Source: an uncultured Lachnospiraceae bacterium (GTDB lineage Bacteria; Bacillota_A; Clostridia; Lachnospirales; Lachnospiraceae). From it: a stretch of DNA of 9,887 nucleotides. The notes beneath the pieces were generated by a model, which was not told where the DNA came from, did not search any database, and saw only the letters and a program-made list of their open reading frames with translations. Both the position numbers and the translations under genes were made by a program. The stretch spans positions 1 to 9,887 of the forward strand of contig CAJUQU010000138.1 in the NCBI GenBank assembly GCA_910588595.1. The letters run 5' to 3'. Below, one piece after another: positions 6,941 to 9,887 of this stretch (positions are counted from its first letter, which is position 1; each line of letters starts with the position of its first letter).

Positions 6941-6990
6941 GCAAGATATTTGACGGTGTTTAAAGGCTTAGTTAAGAAAGAGGAAAATGC

Positions 6991-8847
6991 ATGAGGATTA
7001 ATTACAATGTTTCATCGATCATAGCGAGAAATGCTATGAACAATAATGATAAAAGAGTGGCTGCATCAACCAAGAGGCTGTCGAGCGGATACAAGATCAA
7101 CAGCGCGGCGGACAATGCTGCCGGGCTGGCGATCGCAAGGCGTATGAACGCACAGATCAAGAGTCTGCAGGAGGCGAACCAGAGCGCCAATGACGGTCTG
7201 TCCGCGCTGAATACCGCAGACGGTGCGATGGCGGAGATCCACGATATCCTGCAGCGTATGAATGAGCTTGCGATCCAGTCGGCAAATGGTACTAATGCAG
7301 AATTGGACAGAGAGATGATCCAGACGGAGATCGACCAGCTCGTGAGCGAGATCGACAGAATTGCGAGCACTACTGAATTTAACTCCCAGAATCTGCTCGA
7401 CGGAAGCTTTGCGTTCAAGGCGTATGCGAATATCGATAACGTCAAGGTGATGTCCCACACGGAGGGTGTCGCCACGGGAACATATGTGATCGGGCAGCTG
7501 AAATACTATCACTATGAGGATATGACAACCAGGTATACATTGGAGGAGACAAAGGAAAAGGACTCTGATGGAAAGGTCATAGATATCAAATACAATCGCG
7601 AGGAGGCGCAGAAGACCGAGACGGAGCGGTACGAAGTGAACAATGACAGCAACCTCCTGACAGATAGTCTTGTGACCAGTTCATCGATCGGCAATTATAG
7701 CGGTATTGATCAGATCAAAGCGTTTCCGGAGGGATCGAAGGTTACAGTCGAGGATGAGAATATTGTCATCAAGGCGCAGGGTAACTTCGAGATCAAGATC
7801 TCGGTGAACGACAGGACGCCGATTCATAATGCCAGCGACAAACCGACAACTACATCGGTGCCAAGTACGGCAGCGGGCACAGACCCTGACGCAATAGTAA
7901 GCAAACAAACGGTATATGAGAATAAAGCAACCGGCGGAACCGTTGTCACAACAACCTCCTTTAGTTCCGTGAAAAACTACAGAAACATTGCAGTGAAGGG
8001 ACCCGATGGAAAGCGGTATAATATTAGCGAACTCAATTTCTTTAGCAATGTTGACTCGGCTGGAAAACCGCTAAATGACGGGAGCGATGAGATTTACACA
8101 GACTATAAGGATGACAACGGCAAAGGTTTAGCGGACGATTTTGCAGAGTACTTTAAGAGTGAGAATCCAAATTGTTCCATCAAGATCACCGGGGTGGAAT
8201 ACAATGAAAATCCGACATCTATCAGTTCGTTCAAGATCACATATGAAGCGACAGACGGGAAGACAGGGGTAACAAAACCGTTTGGACCGATCGAGTTTTC
8301 ATTTTATCAGGACACCAATGATCTGGGCGCTGTGATGCCGACGCAGAAGAAGCTGGATGATTTCCTCTATACGGAGACGATGACGACCCGCACGGAGTAC
8401 ACCATCGGAAACAATGATCCAAACGACTGCCTAAAGATCGACGTGACCGGCATGGGAGCGATGATCGTACAGGTCGGCGCGAACGCAGGACAGTTCATGG
8501 AACTGGAGATTCCGGCATTGAAGGCGGAGAATCTCGGTGTGGATAAGATCGATCTCACCACAGAGGAATCCGCGCGGCTTGCGATCGACGATGTGAGTGA
8601 TGCGATCGTTCAGCTGTCCGCGATCCGTTCCAGGATCGGTGCATACTCGAACCGCCTGGAGCACACGATCACCAATCTGGATACGACAGAGGAGAATATC
8701 ACTGCATCGTATTCCCGCATCATGGATGTGGATATGGCGACAGAGATGACAGAGTACTCGACAGTTCAGGTGTTGGTGCAGGCGTCCACCTCAATGCTCG
8801 CACAGGCGAACGAGAGGCCTCAGCAGGTATTGCAGTTATTACAGTAA
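6991..8847 (+). CDS. hag: Flagellin, filament subunit with long variable domain
   Basis: This 618-residue flagellin polymerises outside the cell into the flagellar filament after type III export. The N-terminal D0/D1 region (1-139) is canonical: MRINYNVSSIIARNAM, SSGYKINSAADNAAGLAI (31-48), QRMNELAIQSANGT (88-101) and the SEIDRIASTTEFN segment. The C-terminal D1/D0 region (about 485-618) has AIVQLSAIRSRIGAYSNRLEHT and ends AQANERPQQVLQLLQ. Between them lies a variable D2/D3 insert of about 340 residues, rich in Thr, Asp, Asn and Lys, so the protein is much longer than the roughly 275-300 residues of minimal flagellins. The insert has two cysteines (395, 480), which is uncommon in flagellins. 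The ribosome site AAAGAGG lies at 6977-6983. It starts 50 bases after the large FliK-like gene, with no recognisable sigma-28 site in that gap, so it is probably read from upstream. Confidence 0.98.
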   Translation: MRINYNVSSIIARNAMNNNDKRVAASTKRLSSGYKINSAADNAAGLAIARRMNAQIKSLQEANQSANDGLSALNTADGAMAEIHDILQRMNELAIQSANGTNAELDREMIQTEIDQLVSEIDRIASTTEFNSQNLLDGSFAFKAYANIDNVKVMSHTEGVATGTYVIGQLKYYHYEDMTTRYTLEETKEKDSDGKVIDIKYNREEAQKTETERYEVNNDSNLLTDSLVTSSSIGNYSGIDQIKAFPEGSKVTVEDENIVIKAQGNFEIKISVNDRTPIHNASDKPTTTSVPSTAAGTDPDAIVSKQTVYENKATGGTVVTTTSFSSVKNYRNIAVKGPDGKRYNISELNFFSNVDSAGKPLNDGSDEIYTDYKDDNGKGLADDFAEYFKSENPNCSIKITGVEYNENPTSISSFKITYEATDGKTGVTKPFGPIEFSFYQDTNDLGAVMPTQKKLDDFLYTETMTTRTEYTIGNNDPNDCLKIDVTGMGAMIVQVGANAGQFMELEIPALKAENLGVDKIDLTTEESARLAIDDVSDAIVQLSAIRSRIGAYSNRLEHTITNLDTTEENITASYSRIMDVDMATEMTEYSTVQVLVQASTSMLAQANERPQQVLQLLQ

Positions 8848-8932
8848 GGTTGTATGATATTTGCGGCTTGCCGTTACAGGGCGCACAGTACTGCAGCGAT
8901 TAGATAAAGATGGAAAGGTCAGGTTAGTTGGT

Positions 8933-9409
8933 ATGACAAGGGAAATGAAGCAGATTTTCACAAGACGCATCACACAGGCGAATCGTTCGCAGCTGGTCGT
9001 GATATTATATGATATGATACTGACGTATCTGAAAGACGCGGCAGCGGCACAGGAGATCGGATGTGAACAGGAGTTTAAAAAGGATATGCAGTGTGCTAGA
9101 AACTGCATATCCGAGCTGAGAGGCAGCTTGGACTTTCACTATGATCTGTCGAGAAATCTCTTTGCCATCTATGCGTTTGCGGACAGGGAGCTTGCGCGCG
9201 ATATGCAGGGCATAGATGCGAAGCAGCTTTCGCAGATCACGGGAATGTTTCAGAAGCTTCGGGACGCATATCACACTGTAAGTAAGCAGGACCATTCGCA
9301 GCCTCTTATGGAAAACGCACAGGATGTGTACGCCGGATTTACATATAACAGGATTGATGTCAATGAGAACCTGTCACAGTACGGCGCCGCGAGAGGATAC
9401 TGTATATAA
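8933..9409 (+). CDS. fliS: Flagellar export chaperone FliS
   Basis: FliS binds the disordered C-terminal D0 helix of flagellin in the cytoplasm, stops premature polymerisation and delivers it to the export gate. The 158-residue product fits the four-helix FliS fold: RRITQANRSQLVVILYDMILTYLKDA (11-36) is the first helix, CARNCISELRGSLDFHYDLSRNLFAIYAFADREL (54-87) carries the typical ISELxxSLDF and LxxLYxF-like pattern, and LSQITGMFQKLRDAYHTV (99-116) closes it. A tail of about 38 residues follows, including DVYAGFTYNRIDVNENLSQYGAARGY. ATG 8933 has AGG (8921-8923) upstream; an in-frame TTG at 8861 would add 24 residues unlike the family. The 85 bases after the flagellin stop hold no clear gene, promoter or terminator, so it is probably co-transcribed with flagellin. 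Confidence 0.92.
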   Translation: MTREMKQIFTRRITQANRSQLVVILYDMILTYLKDAAAAQEIGCEQEFKKDMQCARNCISELRGSLDFHYDLSRNLFAIYAFADRELARDMQGIDAKQLSQITGMFQKLRDAYHTVSKQDHSQPLMENAQDVYAGFTYNRIDVNENLSQYGAARGYCI

Positions 9410-9414
9410 TAAAT

Positions 9415-9458
9415 CATTGCGTAAAACAGTTAATGTGATATCGGCTGTTTACGCAATG
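9415..9458. terminator. Inverted repeat between convergent genes, candidate bidirectional terminator
   Basis: CATTGCGTAAAACAG (9415-9429) pairs with CTGTTTACGCAATG (9445-9458), giving 14 pairs with one bulged A and a 15-base loop. It lies 6 bases after the fliS stop and 51 bases beyond the yaaL stop, which suits a shared terminator. There is no T-run on the + side. On the - side the sequence after the stem is AT-rich (ATTTATTATATA). It could instead be an RNA-stabilising hairpin. Confidence 0.5.
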
Positions 9459-9508
9459 CTGATAGAAATATATGTTGCTGTCAGTCGTCATCAAAGACAG
9501 TGGAATGA

Positions 9509-9823
9509 CTATGTGATCGGCTGCTGTACGAGCGGTTTGGCGTCACAGAACTCCGGGGAATCCATGTGGTACTCCTCGTAGAGCTGCATCTGTGCAGCCT
9601 GCTGCAGCAGGAAGCGGTAGCGTTTCAGTGCAGAGTTGACTTCATAGATATAACAGTCTATCAGGTCAGGGTCGGTGACATTATCGAAACCGGAGTATGC
9701 GATCTCCAGGGCGCATTGTGTCTTGCGGATATCATCGAGCAGCATATCGCGCGGAGTGCGCGGCGGGGTAGCGGCATTTACAGAGGGATTAAGTATACCT
9801 TTCAGACTGAAATATGTTTTCAT
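9509..9823 (-). CDS. YaaL family protein (DUF2508)
   Basis: This 104-residue protein on the - strand converges on fliS. The centre matches the small YaaL/DUF2508 family of Firmicutes: MLLDDIRKTQCALEIAYSGFDNVTDPDLIDCYIYEVNSALKRYRFLLQQA (27-76), two amphipathic helices with the DPDLIDxYIYE segment between them. The N-terminal 26 residues (Pro/Thr-rich) and the tail after about 85 are variable. Its function is unknown; in Bacillus yaaL lies between recR and bofA. Here neither neighbour is present on the side that can be seen. The start is ATG at 9823-9821 with AGAAAGGA (9838-9831) at good spacing; a TTG six codons upstream is less likely because it overlaps that ribosome site. No signal peptide or membrane span is seen. 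Confidence 0.85.
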   Translation of the reverse strand: MKTYFSLKGILNPSVNAATPPRTPRDMLLDDIRKTQCALEIAYSGFDNVTDPDLIDCYIYEVNSALKRYRFLLQQAAQMQLYEEYHMDSPEFCDAKPLVQQPIT

Positions 9824-9881
9824 GGGGATGTCCTTTCTCAATTCTTTATATAAGACAGTATAGTCACAAAAAAGGAAAAAT

Positions 9882-9887
9882 ATGCAT
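9882..9887 (+). CDS. Possible start of a divergent + strand gene (partial)
   Basis: ATG at 9882-9884 follows AAAAAAGGAAAAAT, whose AAGGA would be a good ribosome site. Only two codons are inside the window, so neither the gene nor its product can be confirmed. If real, it diverges from yaaL across only 58 bases. Confidence 0.2.

Noticed and set aside
8851..8877. Sigma-28-like GCCGTTAC (8870-8877) before fliS
   Set aside because: The -10 matches partly, but no TAAA-like -35 lies 14-16 bases upstream (TGTA at best).
8861..8932. Upstream TTG start for fliS adding 24 residues
   Set aside because: There is no ribosome site before TTG 8861, and the extra residues do not resemble the start of FliS. 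ATG 8933 gives a family-like N-terminus.
9436..9467. Sigma-28-like GCCGATAT on the - strand inside the inverted repeat
   Set aside because: The -10 looks perfect, but the position 15 bases upstream reads TATC rather than TAAA. It would fire antisense into fliS and flagellin, and it lies in the probable terminator loop.

Overview
The window looks like chromosomal DNA of a motile Gram-positive Firmicute, most likely a Lachnospiraceae member of the Roseburia/Eubacterium type. The reasons are a long commensal-type flagellin, a very large Lachnospiraceae-style flagellar accessory protein, a FliS with a C-terminal tail, a YaaL/DUF2508 protein, purine-rich Shine-Dalgarno sequences and moderate GC. 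The genus is inference; no rRNA or other species marker is present.

Region 1 (1-2837) is a tight metabolic/regulatory cluster on the + strand. It begins with the glutamine-rich C-terminus of a gene that starts outside the window. An AIR-synthase-related (PurM/HypE-fold) protein, an Lrp/AsnC-family regulator and a PLP aminotransferase follow. The first pair overlaps by about 100 bases and the second by 4 bases (ATGA), so the three are probably co-transcribed. Region 2 (2838-3405) is trmL (tRNA wobble 2'-O-methyltransferase), with one GC-rich hairpin just before it and a perfect 20-base palindrome at its 3' end.

Region 3 (3406-9409) is a flagellar late-gene block. A sigma-28/SigD-like promoter and a strongly folding leader precede a 1128-residue protein. 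That protein has an export-substrate-like N-terminus, about eight degenerate helical repeats and a C-terminal domain resembling the FliK hook-length-control domain. It is followed after 50 bases by a 618-residue flagellin with a large, AT-richer variable domain, then by fliS, the flagellin chaperone. I see no good promoter or terminator between these three genes, so large protein, filament subunit and chaperone are probably one sigma-28 transcript.

Region 4 (9410-9887) has an inverted repeat suited to a bidirectional terminator, then yaaL on the - strand converging on fliS. At the right edge is a possible start of a divergent + strand gene. The most unusual object is the large repeat/FliK-like protein and its structured leader. 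I see no mobile element, CRISPR array, tRNA or rRNA. No gene-free stretch exceeds 300 bases.
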